Part shown: piece by piece, positions 9,774 through 20,380 of the stretch
How the letters are laid out: each line of letters starts with the position of its first letter
How positions within the stretch are numbered: position 1 is the stretch's first letter
Assembly (NCBI GenBank): GCA_001312405.1
Contig: BBDR01000002.1
Location: forward strand, 372,001 to 436,000
DNA length: 64,000 bases
From: Clostridium sp. NkU-1
GTDB taxonomy: Bacteria; Bacillota_A; Clostridia; Lachnospirales; Lachnospiraceae
Reading direction: 5' to 3'
The notes under the pieces: model-generated
Told to the model about the DNA's origin: nothing
The model's input: only the letters and a program-made list of their open reading frames with translations
Database searches by the model: none
Translations under genes and position numbers: made by a program

Positions 9774-11336
9774 ATGATTAATGCAGTAGGGAGAGAGATT
9801 CCGGAAGAAATCTTAAAACTGACAGGAAAAGAACCTTTTATGGGTGTTCATCACTTTGATGGATTTGAATATAAAAAAGACGGTCCGGTCACGAAGTGCG
9901 TGATCAATTCGGAGAAAAGTAAGCTGGCGGATAGCATTCACGATTGTCTGGTGAAATGCGGAATAAAGGATGGAATGACCCTGGGCTTTCATCATCATTT
10001 CCGGGAAGGCGATTATGTGGTAAACATGGTGATGGAGGAGATCCACAACATGGGAATCAAGGATATTACCATCTGTGCCAGCTCCTTAGGGAAAGCCCAC
10101 GATAAACTGGTGGATTACATAGAGGATGGGACGATTACCGGGATACAGTCCTCCGGCGTCAGGGGGAAGATCGGCAGGGCCATATCCGAAGGAAAATTAA
10201 GGGGCCTGGCTGTTATGCGCTCCCACGGCGGCAGAGTCCGTGCCATTGAAACCGGAGAGGTGAGGATCGATATCGCATTTATCGGTGCTCCTACCTGCGA
10301 TGACTATGGAAACTGCCGGGGAATCGGCGGAAAATCGGATTGCGGCGTTCTTTCTTACTCCATGGTAGATGCCGACTATGCCGATAAGGTGGTGGCAATC
10401 ACTGACTGCCTGGTTCCATTCCCCAACTTCCCCGCCCATATCTCCATGACAAAAGTAGATTATGTGGTAGTTGTTGATGAGATCGGAAATCCGGATAAGA
10501 TTGCAACCGGAGCCGCAAAGCCAACCACAGATATGCGTAAGCTTATGATGGCAGATTACTGTACCCAATTTGTGGTCAATACGCCGTATTTTAAGGACGG
10601 ATTTTCTTACCAGACCGGGGTAGGCGGAGCTTCCATCGCTTCCACCATTTCTCTTGCAAAAATCATGAAGGAGAGAAATGTGCGTATGCGCTTCGGGGTA
10701 GGAGGGCTTACAAAGCCTATGTGCGACTTATTGGAGAACAATCAGGTGGACGCCCTGTTAGATACCCAGGATTTCGATCTGGATGCAGTAGAATCCGTTA
10801 TCAATCCCAAGCATTTTCGAATCAGTGCGGGAGAATATGCGGATCCATTTAATAAGGGAGCCGTCGTAAATAAACTGGATTTTGTGATCCTGGCAGCTCT
10901 GGAAGTGGATGTGAATTATAACTGCAATGTAGTGGTAGGCTCTGACGGCATGATTACCGGCGCTCAGGGAGGTCATCCGGACACTGCAGCCGGAGCAAAA
11001 TGCACCATAGTAATTTCTCCGCTCCTGCAGGGAAGGATTCCGGCTGTCTGCTCGGATGTCACAACGGTTACGACTCCCGGCGAATCCATTGATGTGGTGA
11101 TCACGGATTATGGCATTGCAATCAATCCGAGAAGGCAGGATCTGATCCAGTGCATGAAAGACGTGGATCTGCCGTTTAAGACCATTGAGGAATTGCGTGA
11201 CATCGCATACTCCATTGTAGGGGAACCGGAAAAGGTGCAGTTTGATGATAAGATCGTAGGGATTATCGAGAGCCGGGATGGTACCATCATGGATGTGGTG
11301 CGTAAAATCAAGGAGTTTCAGTTTACAGGAGAATAA
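9774..11336 (+). CDS. citF: Citrate lyase alpha subunit (citrate:acetyl-ACP transferase)
   Basis: Exchanges acetate for citrate on the acyl carrier subunit, making citryl-ACP for CitE. The product is intact, 520 residues, normal for CitF. I use the ATG at 9774, which has AAAGGAG 7 nt upstream; an in-frame ATG at 9750 lies inside the end of citE with no ribosome site. The typical start N-x-x-G-R-E-I-P and the CoA-transferase-like middle (V-R-G-K-I-G-R-A-I-S-E-G, G-G-A-S-I-A-S-T-I) are visible. It is followed by citG after 3 nt. Confidence 0.95.
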   Translation: MINAVGREIPEEILKLTGKEPFMGVHHFDGFEYKKDGPVTKCVINSEKSKLADSIHDCLVKCGIKDGMTLGFHHHFREGDYVVNMVMEEIHNMGIKDITICASSLGKAHDKLVDYIEDGTITGIQSSGVRGKIGRAISEGKLRGLAVMRSHGGRVRAIETGEVRIDIAFIGAPTCDDYGNCRGIGGKSDCGVLSYSMVDADYADKVVAITDCLVPFPNFPAHISMTKVDYVVVVDEIGNPDKIATGAAKPTTDMRKLMMADYCTQFVVNTPYFKDGFSYQTGVGGASIASTISLAKIMKERNVRMRFGVGGLTKPMCDLLENNQVDALLDTQDFDLDAVESVINPKHFRISAGEYADPFNKGAVVNKLDFVILAALEVDVNYNCNVVVGSDGMITGAQGGHPDTAAGAKCTIVISPLLQGRIPAVCSDVTTVTTPGESIDVVITDYGIAINPRRQDLIQCMKDVDLPFKTIEELRDIAYSIVGEPEKVQFDDKIVGIIESRDGTIMDVVRKIKEFQFTGE

Positions 11337-11339
11337 ACG

Positions 11340-12252
11340 ATGGATGTCAGTTCTGGTGTGAAACCCAAAGAGACATTTGAAAAGACGGCTTTTTCCATCG
11401 GGAACATGGCTTACCGGGCCATGCTTGAGGAGGTTTATACGACTCCCAAGCCCGGCCTGGTGGATCTGTATTCCCCAGGTGCCCATAAAGACATGGACGT
11501 TACTTCCTTTGAAAGGAGTGCAGCGGCTTTAGAACCGTATTTTGCCTCCATGGCCTTGGAAGCATGAGGTTTCCTCATATGCCAGGGCTGCTGTTTGAGC
11601 GGATCCGCCGGATCGGTATGGCCGCAGAGGCAGCCATGTACAAGGCTACGGCAGGAGTGAATACCATAAAGGGCTGATCTTTCACATGGGAATCTTAAGT
11701 GCAGCCGCCGGGGCATGCATGATGGTTTATGGAACTATGACAATAGACTGTCTGATTAAAATGGAGCAGGCCATGGTAAGGGAGACCCTGGTAAAAGAAT
11801 TGAAATTAGGGAATATGCAGTCCTTAAATAAACACGGGATTGCCGGTGCAAGAGGAGAAGCCATGACCGGCTATGCTTCTGTGCGAAAGATTGCCCTTCC
11901 CACCATGGCAAAAGGCCTTAAGGAGGGCAGGGAATGGAACCGGATCAAACTGGAAACCTTGTTTATGCTCATGAGCCAGGTAGAGGATTCGAACATCATT
12001 GCAAGACATGATTCGTCCGTCCTTTTTAAGGTTCAGCGCATGGCAAGGGATTTTCTGCTTTCCGGCGGGGCCTACGGAGACAAAAGTATGGTGACCCTGA
12101 AACAAATGGACGCGGACTTTATAAAGAGAAATATAAGTGCCGGAGGCTGTGCAGATCTTCTGGCTGTGGCAATCTTCATAAATGAACTGATAAAAGAACC
12201 GGTGAGGGGGAGATTCTATGGAATTCGTAAAGCTGGAAGGAAGGCCGTTTAA
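11340..12252 (+). CDS. citG: Triphosphoribosyl-dephospho-CoA synthase (frameshifted)
   Basis: Makes the 2'-(5''-triphosphoribosyl)-3'-dephospho-CoA precursor of the citrate lyase prosthetic group from ATP and dephospho-CoA. Recognisable family segments are T-T-P-K-P-G-L-V-D near nucleotide 11440, T-H-K-G-L-I-F near 11665 (after repair) and L-N-K-H-G-I-A-G-A-R-G-E near 11825. Two missing bases, one G near 11565 and one C near 11664, break the frame; repaired length is ~304 residues, normal for CitG. Its last 35 nt overlap the start of citC, so translation is probably coupled. Confidence 0.9.
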
Positions 12253-13273
12253 AGGAAAAGAACTGGAACTGTTAAAGGATTTTTTAAAACGGAACGATCT
12301 GGATTATGACCAGGGGATCGAATACAGCGTATGTCTGCTTGACGAGAATTACCAGATCCTTGCCACCGGCTCAGCGGAGCAGAATGTCTTAAAATGCATT
12401 GCGGTTGATAAAAGCGCACGGGGGTCCGGTTTATCCGGGTCTGTCATCTCATGCCTTACCCAGTATGAATTTGAGAATGGCAGATCCCATATTCTTATGT
12501 ACACAAAGCCGGAAAACAGGGAAATGTTTGAGGATCTTGGATTTTATACGGTTCTTATGACTGATGATATCCTTTTTATGGAAAACAGGAAGAAAGGGTT
12601 TGAAGAGTTTGTGGACCGCCTGAGCTCAGAGTCTCCGGCGGAGGCATTGAAGCCAGGAGTGGCCGTGGGTGCCATCGTTGCCAACTGCAATCCGTTTACT
12701 TATGGCCACCGGTATCTGGTTGAACAGGCCCTTACCTGCTGTGACTATGTCCATGTACTGGTTCTTGCCGATAACAGAAGCAGTTTTGGGGCGGAGGAAC
12801 GCTTTTTTATGGTACGGGAAGGAATTAAGGATCTGCCACGTGCCATCGTTCACCAGGCAGCTGATTTTGTCATATCCGCAGCCACCTTTCCTGCCTATTT
12901 TATGAAGGAAAAGGTCCGCAGGGAAAGGGCCTGCTGCCATTTGGACTTAGAGCTTTTCGGCAGGCGCATTGCCCCGGCTCTTAAGATAACAAAGCGCTTC
13001 GTGGGAACAGAACCGGTATGCGCTGTAACCGGTCATTACAATGAGGAAATGAAAAAGATCCTACCTGGTTATGGAATTTCTGTAATGGAAATTGAAAGGA
13101 AGGGCTTTAAGGGAGAGGCAATCAGTGCATCTGAGGTCCGGAAAAGGTATGAAAACGGAGACCTTGAAGGGATAAAGGGCCTGGTGCCTGAAACGACACT
13201 GGAATACCTTGAAAAGAAAAAAAGGGCAGGAGGCCTACGGGTTAAACCGGTATCCAAGGCCTCTGACTGTTAA
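12218..13273 (+). CDS. citC: [Citrate (pro-3S)-lyase] ligase
   Basis: Acetylates the thiol of the citrate lyase prosthetic group using ATP and acetate, switching the enzyme on. The intact 351-residue product has an N-terminal GNAT-like region (residues ~5-125, with V-D-K-S-A-R-G-S-G-L) and a nucleotidylyltransferase domain opening with A-N-C-N-P-F-T-Y-G-H-R, the HxGH-type ATP site, and ending with an I-S-A-S-E-V-R motif. A GAGGGGGAG ribosome site precedes the ATG inside citG. Its end overlaps the convergent response-regulator gene by 39 nt. Confidence 0.95.
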   Translation: MEFVKLEGRPFKGKELELLKDFLKRNDLDYDQGIEYSVCLLDENYQILATGSAEQNVLKCIAVDKSARGSGLSGSVISCLTQYEFENGRSHILMYTKPENREMFEDLGFYTVLMTDDILFMENRKKGFEEFVDRLSSESPAEALKPGVAVGAIVANCNPFTYGHRYLVEQALTCCDYVHVLVLADNRSSFGAEERFFMVREGIKDLPRAIVHQAADFVISAATFPAYFMKEKVRRERACCHLDLELFGRRIAPALKITKRFVGTEPVCAVTGHYNEEMKKILPGYGISVMEIERKGFKGEAISASEVRKRYENGDLEGIKGLVPETTLEYLEKKKRAGGLRVKPVSKASDC

Positions 13274-13917
13274 GATATGGGCCGGCTTTTGCCGGTCTTC
13301 TTCGATTTTACCACGCAGGCGGTTGATATACACCATGATGGCATTATCATCTACGGCAACGCTGTTTCCCCATACATGATCGTAAATCATGTCTTTTGTA
13401 AATACCTGGCCTGGATGCTTTAAAAACAGCAGCATCAGGCTGCTCTCTTTGGAAGAGAGAACGATCTCTTCTCCGTTTTTGTAAAACCGCATGGTGGAAG
13501 TATTGTAAGTGAACGATCCGCATTCCAGAACCTCTGAACTGTACACCTGATTTTTGTTGCGGCGGATCAAAGCCTTTACCTTGCGCCCAGCACCAGGGGA
13601 CGGAATGGCTTGGTTATGTAATCATCCGCACCTACAGAAAGGCCATAAAGGGAATCGTAATCCTCGCTTCTTCCGCTTATGATCATAATCGGAGTCTGGA
13701 TGCCCTGGCTGCGCAGCCGTTTGATGACTTCAAAGCCTTCCATATCGCCCAGCATCACATCCATGAGGATCATATCGTAAGTGTGGTTTTTAAGATGATT
13801 CAGTGCGGAAAGTCCGCTGTCTGCAACGTTGGTTTCCAAATCGTTGCTGTGCATGACTTTCTCCAATAATTTACAGATCGCCGGATCGTCATCCACAATT
13901 AATACTTTATCAGACAT
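13235..13917 (-). CDS. OmpR/PhoB-family response regulator (frameshifted)
   Basis: DNA-binding regulator: a receiver domain (residues 1-115) with V-D-D-D at the N-terminus, the phospho-acceptor Asp in M-I-L-M-D-V-M-L and the Lys in T-K-P-F, followed by a winged-helix trans_reg_C domain ending R-G-L-G-Y-R-F. One G is missing near 13575 (A-R-V-K-A-L after repair), giving ~226 residues. It is divergent from the hybrid kinase at 13999 with only 81 bp between them, and convergent with citC. This placement makes it a candidate citrate regulator, but it is not the CitB/CitT type that usually controls cit genes. Confidence 0.85.
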
Positions 13918-13998
13918 AGCTTCCCCCTAAGTGAAATTTTTGTAGAAATAAATCGAAACTTTCTTAAATTATTATAATATTAACCCGGAGACAAGTCA

Positions 13999-16205
13999 AT
14001 GAGGAACAGGCAAATAGAGGATAGATTCATGAGCAAAATAGAGGGAAATAAGAGATTTGGGACGGTATTCATGTTTTGTGCCATGGTATCCGTGCTGCTT
14101 ATTTTCTGCTGTCTTGTATTCAGCATCTGGAATGAATATAAAGAAACGATTATAGATAATCAAAAGAAACAGATGCTTTTGACAACTCAGAGTATGGGAG
14201 AAAATTTAAAGATTTTCATTGAAGGATATCAGGCGGATTTAAATACCCTTTGCGCGGTAGAAGAGGAGAACAACAAAAAGACCGGCAGGGAGGACTGGAG
14301 CATGCTCCAGAGTTATGTGACGAATCACAGCCGGTTTGTTTTTGATGTGATCCTGGAGGATGAAACGGAAGGTTATTAAAAAGTGTGAATGGATATGGAG
14401 TGACGTCGGCGTATTCCATCACAGAGATCAGCCAGGATATGAGCTTTCGGCAGTGCAAGCTGGAAAATGGAGAAATGTATTTGATTTTAAAGAAAGTTCT
14501 TCCTGACGGCAGGTCTCTTTCCGTTGTCTTAAATGAAAAAAATTATTACAATTTTCTTGTTTCCAATATTCGTCTGGGAACCAATGGATATGTGGTAATC
14601 AAGGATTCAAAAGGGATCATCCTCATTCACCCTCAGGAAAGTCAGTGGGGAATCAATGTAATTTCAGGCCGGCAGGAGATGTTTCCGAATAAGGATTTAA
14701 CCAGCTTACAGCAGATGATAGAAAATCAGAACAGAGGAGAATCAGGGGTTTCCGAGTATTACTCCTACTGGTGGATGGACCCTGGGGTTCCTGAGGTGAA
14801 AAAGGTCAGCGCTTATTCCCCGGCTATCATAGGAAGCGGTTTTTTGGTAGTCAGTGCTGTGATTGATTATAATGATATTTATATCCCGGTTGCAGCCGGA
14901 TTTTTCAAGCTGGGCATGGTCTTTTTAGGAATTGTATCCGTGGTCCTGGGAATGGTGTTTTATATTGAAATTCTGCGGGTTCAAAAGAGGAAGGATACGG
15001 AAGAGATAGCCTATCTTTGGGAGCTTAATAAAATTTTAGAAGAACTGCATCAGAGTGAAGAAACCATCGCCCACCAGCAGAGACTTCAGATCATGGGAAC
15101 TATGACCGGCGGCATTGCCCATGAGTTTAACAACTTACTGACTCCGATCATGGGATATGCGGAATTGCTGATGCTTGAATTTCCGGAGGGGGCGGAATCC
15201 TATGACAGTGCGGCGGAGATTTATGAAGCTTCCAGAAAGGCAAAAGAGATCATTCAGCAGATTTCATCTTTAAGCCGGAAAAATATGGAGACTGCCTTTA
15301 AAAATATAAATGCCACAAAGGTACTGGGCCGTGCCATAAAAATGGTAAGCTCCGTGTGTCCGGCCCACGTGCATCTGAAGAAAGAAATTGCCTTATCTGA
15401 TGTATACTTTTTAGGAAACGAAACCCAGATGAATCAGGTCATATTAAACATCTGTGTGAATGCAATCCATGCAATCGGCCACAAGGGAGGGACTATAACC
15501 ATAAGAGGGAACAGAGTAAGATCCGAGGAATTAAAACAATACAAGCTCACCTCTGTTTCAGAAGAGTGGAAGTATTACCTGCGGATTGACATTGCAGATG
15601 ACGGGGAAGGCATGAGCAAAGAGGTGTTAAAGCAGATCTTTGATCCGTTTTTTACGACAAAGAAAAATGGGGCAGGAACGGGTCTTGGCCTTTCTCTGGT
15701 TGAGCAGATTGTTCATTCCCACAAAGGACATGTTTTTGCTGAAAGCAGGCTGGGAGAAGGCAGCGCCTTTCATATCTTCCTTCCTGTGAATGAACAGAAA
15801 GGGCAGGAAGGGCAGCAGGAGGCAGAGGAGGAAAGCGTGGATCGCTTAAGGCTTCTGATCATTGACGATAATCCAAAGGTATTGCGGCTTCTGGAAAAGA
15901 ATTTCAGCCGGCTTCGTGTGCCATTGACGGTCTGCATGGATTTTGAAGAGGCCAGGAGAGTTTTGAAGGAGCAGGAAGTATATGCCATTGTGACGGAGCA
16001 TTATATTGACGGGAAAAGCGGCACGGATTTCTGTATGTCCCTTCAGGGACAGTATCCGGATATTATCCGGATCATTATGACGGACCGGGTGACGAGGGAA
16101 ATCATAGAGGCCAAGAAACGGAAAATAATTGATGAATACATCGACAAACCGGTTTCCGACTCCGCTATATTAAAAGCAGTAAAGAACTGTGAGGAAAGAT
16201 TGTAA
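13999..16205 (+). CDS. Hybrid sensor histidine kinase with C-terminal receiver (frameshifted)
   Basis: Membrane sensor kinase. Order: a TM helix at residues ~25-45, an extracytoplasmic ~230-residue PDC/Cache-like sensor region, a second TM near nucleotides 14890-14970, a HisKA box with the phospho-His in G-G-I-A-H-E-F-N-N-L-L, an HATPase with D-D-G-E-G-M and G-T-G-L-G-L-S-L, and a receiver. In the receiver the acidic pair (I-I-D-D-N) and the Lys (D-K-P-V) are present, but the usual phospho-acceptor Asp is Glu (A-I-V-T-E-H-Y). One T is missing near 14371; repaired length is ~735 residues. Between citC and the citrate transporter, it probably senses citrate or a related acid (inference). Confidence 0.85.
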
Positions 16206-16206
16206 A

Positions 16207-16292
16207 AAAAGCCTAATCTTAACAACTTTTAATTTTTCTCTTAAAGAAATGAAAGAGAGAAGGAGGAAGGGTGTAAGGTTGGGCTTTTATAC
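16207..16292 (+). terminator. Long stem-loop between kinase and citrate transporter
   Basis: AAAAGCCTAATCTTA (16207-16221) pairs with TAAGGTTGGGCTTTT (16274-16288) with two G-U-type mismatches and is followed by AT. The enclosed ~50 nt includes purine-rich sequence. It could terminate the kinase transcript or act as a leader hairpin of the transporter gene. Confidence 0.45.
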
Positions 16293-16330
16293 TGTTCCCA
16301 TAAATAAAAAGTATAGAGGAGGAAGAAAAC

Positions 16331-17666
16331 ATGAATGAGACAATGCTTGCATTATTAGGTTTTGCAACCATTATCATGATCATTGTTTTACTGCTGAGAA
16401 ATGTTACTGTTCCGGCGCTGGCGTTTATCGGGGTATCTACCGTAAGTGCGCTGATCCTGGTTTTGACCGGAACCTTCACAGTCAGTGAAGTGGGGAAATT
16501 TATTTCAAAGGGGGTATCCGGAGTACATTCTACTGCTGCGCTGTTCATATTTTCCGTGCTGTTTTTCGGAATTATGACCGATGCAGGAATGTTTGACCGC
16601 ATCATAGATGCGCTTATGAAAAAAGTGGGGAACAATGTAGTAGGCGTGGCTTTCATGACCAGCATTATCGCCATAATCGGCCATCTGGATGGAGGCGGTG
16701 CTTCTACATTCTTAATTACCATTCCAGCCATGCTTCCGGTTTATAAGAAACTGAAAATGCGTCCGACAACGCTGCTTTTAATATGCGTCACTTCCATGGG
16801 CGTTATGAACCTGCTTCCATGGGGCGGCCCAACCATGCGTGCTGCTTCCGTATTGGAGGTAGAAGCAATGTTCTTTGGATGAAGCTTCTGCCCATGCAGG
16901 CTGTGGGCATCGTAGTTGCTCTGTTTACTGCATTTTTCTGGGGAGTTGTTGAAAAGAAGAGAGGGGCTGGAATCAACAGCACTCTGATCATAGAAGATAA
17001 CGAAGCCCTGGAAGAAAGTGCTTCTGCCGCCGATATCGGAGAACTGGCAAGACCAAAGCTGTTTGGTTTCAACATAATACTGACATTAGTTGTTATAGTA
17101 GCTCTTGTTTTTATGCCGGTGCCTTCCTATTATATTTTCATGATTGGATGTGTCGCAGCACTTTTAGTCAACTATCCGGGTGCTAAGCTTCAAAATAAGA
17201 TCATTAAGTCCCACGCCGGTCCCGGTCTTATGATGGCATCGACCATTCTGGCGGCTGGTGTATTCCTTGGAGTATTGGAAGACAGTGAGATCATGAACAC
17301 ATGGCCAATGCACTGGCTTCATTCATACCTCAGTCCATGGGGCGTTTCCTGCCGTTGATCATCGGAGTGCTGTCTGTACCGCTGACCTTGTTGTTCTGTA
17401 CAGATTCCTATTTCTATGGTCTGCTTCCGGTTTTGATCGGTATCGGAAACAAATTTGGCGTAGATCCTTCCCATATTGCCATCACTATGGTGGTCTGCCG
17501 AAACTGTGCAACTTTCATAAGCCCTGTTGTTCCGGCTACATTCCTGGGAATCGGTTTGGCTGGAGTAGAAATTAAAGATCATATTAAGACCTGCTTCCTG
17601 TGGATATGGGGAGTGAGCCTGGTTTGCCTGGTGGCTGGCCTTTTACTTGGTGTACTTACTATTTAA
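16331..17666 (+). CDS. CitMHS-family citrate/metal-citrate transporter (frameshifted)
   Basis: Integral membrane carrier of the citrate-Mg2+:H+/Na+ symporter family, supplying citrate to the lyase. About 12 hydrophobic segments are seen, with the family signature G-H-L-D-G-G-G-A-S-T-F-L, L-L-P-W-G-G-P-T-M-R-A-A, and the C-terminal F-C-T-D-S-Y-F-Y-G-L-L-P and R-N-C-A-T-F-I-S-P. RBS GAGGAGG is upstream of the ATG. The frame breaks where one A is missing near 16868 and one C near 17302; repaired length is ~445 residues, normal for the family. A terminator follows at 17742. Confidence 0.9.
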
Positions 17667-17741
17667 CCTCATCAAGTAAGTCCGCAGATTGCGAATATCT
17701 GCTTGACTGGAAGCATAAAATAAAATCCAAATGGGAAAGAC

Positions 17742-17770
17742 GCCGGAATCTGATTCCGGCATCTTTCTTT
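17742..17770 (+). terminator. Terminator after citrate transporter
   Basis: GCCGGAAT / ATTCCGGC with a 3-nt loop is followed by ATCTTTCTTT. Confidence 0.75.
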
Positions 17771-17948
17771 CCTATGTGTGGGTCAGAAGACGATCCAAAA
17801 TTCCTTAATCGTAATCTGCCTCCTTTTTATCACATAGGCTAATGATAGAGGAAAAACTTAAATAATGGGTAAAATACTGTTTAAAGATTGTTTGATTTCC
17901 TTTACCAGAATTTTTTGTCTTGTATTGCGCAAATTGTGTTATATTTAA

Positions 17949-17981
17949 AGTCGATTTTTCCGATATAATGTGAAAAAGACT
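17949..17981 (+). promoter_or_regulatory. Possible -10 element inside an inverted repeat, upstream of decarboxylase operon
   Basis: AGTCGATTTTTC (17949-17960) and GAAAAAGACT (17972-17981) form an imperfect inverted repeat around TATAAT at 17964-17969. This would suit an operator overlapping the promoter of the decarboxylase operon. I do not see a convincing -35 at 17 bp. The rest of 17771-18111 holds no gene that I can see. Confidence 0.35.
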
Positions 17982-18111
17982 CGATCCGGTACTTGAAATT
18001 TACCTAAATTCGTTATACAATTATAATTGGCAGAAATTGGTGTTATTGCATAGTACTTTGTTAAATATATAACAAATGACTGTAGAAAATTACAAAATGG
18101 AGGATTGCAAA

Positions 18112-19565
18112 ATGAGTAATTCAACGAAAAACTCGGCAAGCGGCCGGATTCATGCCTTGCTTGATGAGAACAGTTTTGTTGAAGTTGGCGGCTATGTTAC
18201 CGCAAGGAACACAGACTTCAACATGACAGCGAAGGAAACTCCTGCTGACGGTGTTGTTACTGGCTATGGTACCATTAAGGGATGCCTTGTTTATGTGTAC
18301 AGCCAGGACGCATCAGTCTGGGCGGCTCAATAGGTGAGATGCACGCAAGGAAGATTACGAAACTCTACACCATGGCTATGAAGACCGGCGCACCGGTCAT
18401 CGGTCTGGTGGACTGTGCCGGCTTAAGGCTTCAGGAAGCAACCGACTCCTTAAACGGATTTGGTGAGATTTATATGAGCCAGACCCTGGCATCCGGAGTA
18501 ATTCCTCAGATAACAGCGATATTCGGAACTTGCGGCGGCGGCATGGCTGTTTCCGCAGCAATGGCAGACTTCACCTTTATGGAAACAAAGGGCGGCAGAC
18601 TGTTTGTCAATTCCCCCAATGCCATTCAGGGAAATTATACAGATAAATGCAATACTGCTTCCGCGGACTACCAGAGCAGGGAAACCGGCATGGTGGATTT
18701 TACGGGAGAAGAAGATGACATTTTAAATAATATCAGGACTCTCATTTCCATTCTTCCTGCAAACAGTGAGGATGACATGTCTTATGAGGAATGCAATGAC
18801 GATTTAAACCGTATATGCTCTGATCTGGAGAATTATGTTGGTGATACGGCGATTGCATTGACTCAGATTTCCGATAATCAGTTCTTTATGGAGACCAGGA
18901 AGGAATATGCGGCTTCCATGGTAACCGGTTTTATCCGTTTAAATGGCATGACCGTGGGCTGTGTTGCAAACAGAACGGAATCTTATAATGAAAGCGGCGT
19001 TAAGACAGGGGAATATGATGCTCTTCTAAGCGGGCATGGCTGTGAAAAAGCTGCAAGATTCATTAATTTCTGTGATGCATTCAGTATTCCGGTACTTACC
19101 CTTGTAAATGTAAAAGGGTATGAAACATCCAAATGCTCTGAGAAAAAGATTGCCAGGGCAGCTGCAGGGCTTACCTATGCCTTTGCCAATGCCACAGTTC
19201 CCAAAGTGACGGTTATTCTTGGACATGCCCTTGGGACAGCATATCTGACCATGAACAGCAAGTCCATTGGAGCGGATATTGTTTATGCCTGGCCGTCGGC
19301 CTGCATCGGCATGATGGAAGCGGCGGAAGCGGTAAAAATCATGTATGCGGATGAGATTGAAAAGGCAGAGGATGGAAATGCACTGATCAGCCGGCAGACG
19401 GAAAATTACAGGCAGCTTCAGTCCAGCGCCCTTTCTGCGGCTAAGAGAGGATATATTGATGATATCATAGATGCCGCCGAAACAAGAGCGCGGGTCATTG
19501 CGGCATTTGAGATGCTGTTCACAAAGAGAGAGGATCGTCCGGCAAAAAAACATGGCACGATTTAG
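18112..19565 (+). CDS. CoA-type carboxyltransferase subunit (methylmalonyl-CoA decarboxylase alpha-like), frameshifted
   Basis: Carboxyltransferase of the crotonase-fold family (MmdA/PccB/AccAD type) that moves CO2 from a carboxyl-CoA donor to the biotin carrier of a Na+-pumping decarboxylase. The ATG at 18112 is chosen over 18076 because GGAGG lies 8-9 nt upstream. The biotin/acyl-CoA oxyanion segments are F-G-T-C-G-G-G-M-A-V-S and V-I-L-G-H-A-L-G-T-A-Y. One C is missing near 18320 (S-V-L-G-G-S-I-G after repair), giving ~485 residues, a little shorter than typical MmdA. It is first in an operon with gamma, carrier and beta subunits and an OadA-type alpha subunit. The substrate is uncertain: methylmalonyl-CoA, glutaconyl-CoA or another. 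Confidence 0.8.
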
Positions 19566-19582
19566 AATGAGGTGACAGATAT

Positions 19583-20359
19583 ATGAAACTGAATATGAAA
19601 CGAGTAGCATTGGGACTTATTATGGCAGCCTGCCTCTTTTCATTATCTGCGTGCAGCAAAGCCGATACCCCAGCCGAAGAAATTGATGCCAGGATCCAGA
19701 TGCAGATGGAGCAGCTTCCCGGTTCCTTCCTGGAACTGTATACCGGCCTTGAGGACAGTCAGGTTCCTGAGTTCAAGAAAAACATGCAGTCTCAGGATGA
19801 GTATGCGGCTCTGGCTGAGGGCGTGGATTCCTGGGAGAATATAAAAAATGAGCTTGGAGCCCTGGTATCAATCAGTGATGCGGTGAAGGTAGAGGCCATT
19901 GACCATGGGTACAGCGCTACAATTGAAGCAGAATTTGAAAAGAGAAATATGGAATTTTCCATTACAACGGATTCAAAGCTCACTAAGATCACCGGTGTGG
20001 CGTTTGTACCGGAATATTCCCTGGGCGAACGGATGGAAAAGGCCGTGTTCAATACCCTGATGGGAATGGGAACTGTATTTATTGTGCTGATTTTTATCAG
20101 CCTGCTTATCGGCTGCTTCCGGTATATCGGTAAGCTTGAAGATAAGATAAATGGCAAGGCACAGGCACAGGAGCCTGCTCCCGCACCCCTTCCTGTGGTT
20201 TCTGCTCCTGCTGCAGAAGAGGAAGAAGAACTTGTAGATAATTTAGAACTGGTAGCAGTGATTACTGCGGCTATTGCAGCATCTGAAGGAAGTTCACCAA
20301 GTGGCCTTGTTGTCCGCTCGATCAGACGGGCGCCGGCCGGTAAATGGAAAAAAGCTTAA
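19583..20359 (+). CDS. OadG-like gamma subunit of Na+-translocating decarboxylase, lipoprotein form
   Basis: Small membrane subunit that holds the Na+-pumping decarboxylase complex together. The intact 258-residue product has a lipobox-like S-L-S-A-C at residue ~25 and a ~130-residue extracytoplasmic domain of the DUF3887 kind (weak). A TM helix lies at ~155-180, followed by a Pro/Ala/Glu-rich cytoplasmic linker and a C-terminal OadG_C-like region ending V-R-S-I-R-R-A. The extra N-terminal extracytoplasmic domain makes it much longer than enterobacterial OadG (~80 residues); such long forms occur in clostridia. It lies 17 nt after the carboxyltransferase gene. Confidence 0.75.
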   Translation: MKLNMKRVALGLIMAACLFSLSACSKADTPAEEIDARIQMQMEQLPGSFLELYTGLEDSQVPEFKKNMQSQDEYAALAEGVDSWENIKNELGALVSISDAVKVEAIDHGYSATIEAEFEKRNMEFSITTDSKLTKITGVAFVPEYSLGERMEKAVFNTLMGMGTVFIVLIFISLLIGCFRYIGKLEDKINGKAQAQEPAPAPLPVVSAPAAEEEEELVDNLELVAVITAAIAASEGSSPSGLVVRSIRRAPAGKWKKA

Positions 20360-20380
20360 ACAATCAGGAGGATTATCATC

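Noticed and set aside
10758..11486. Long minus-strand reading frame opposite citF
   Set aside because: It is the antisense of a strongly conserved intact citF. It has no ribosome site, and its His/Ile-rich composition is what a codon-reversed CitF gives.
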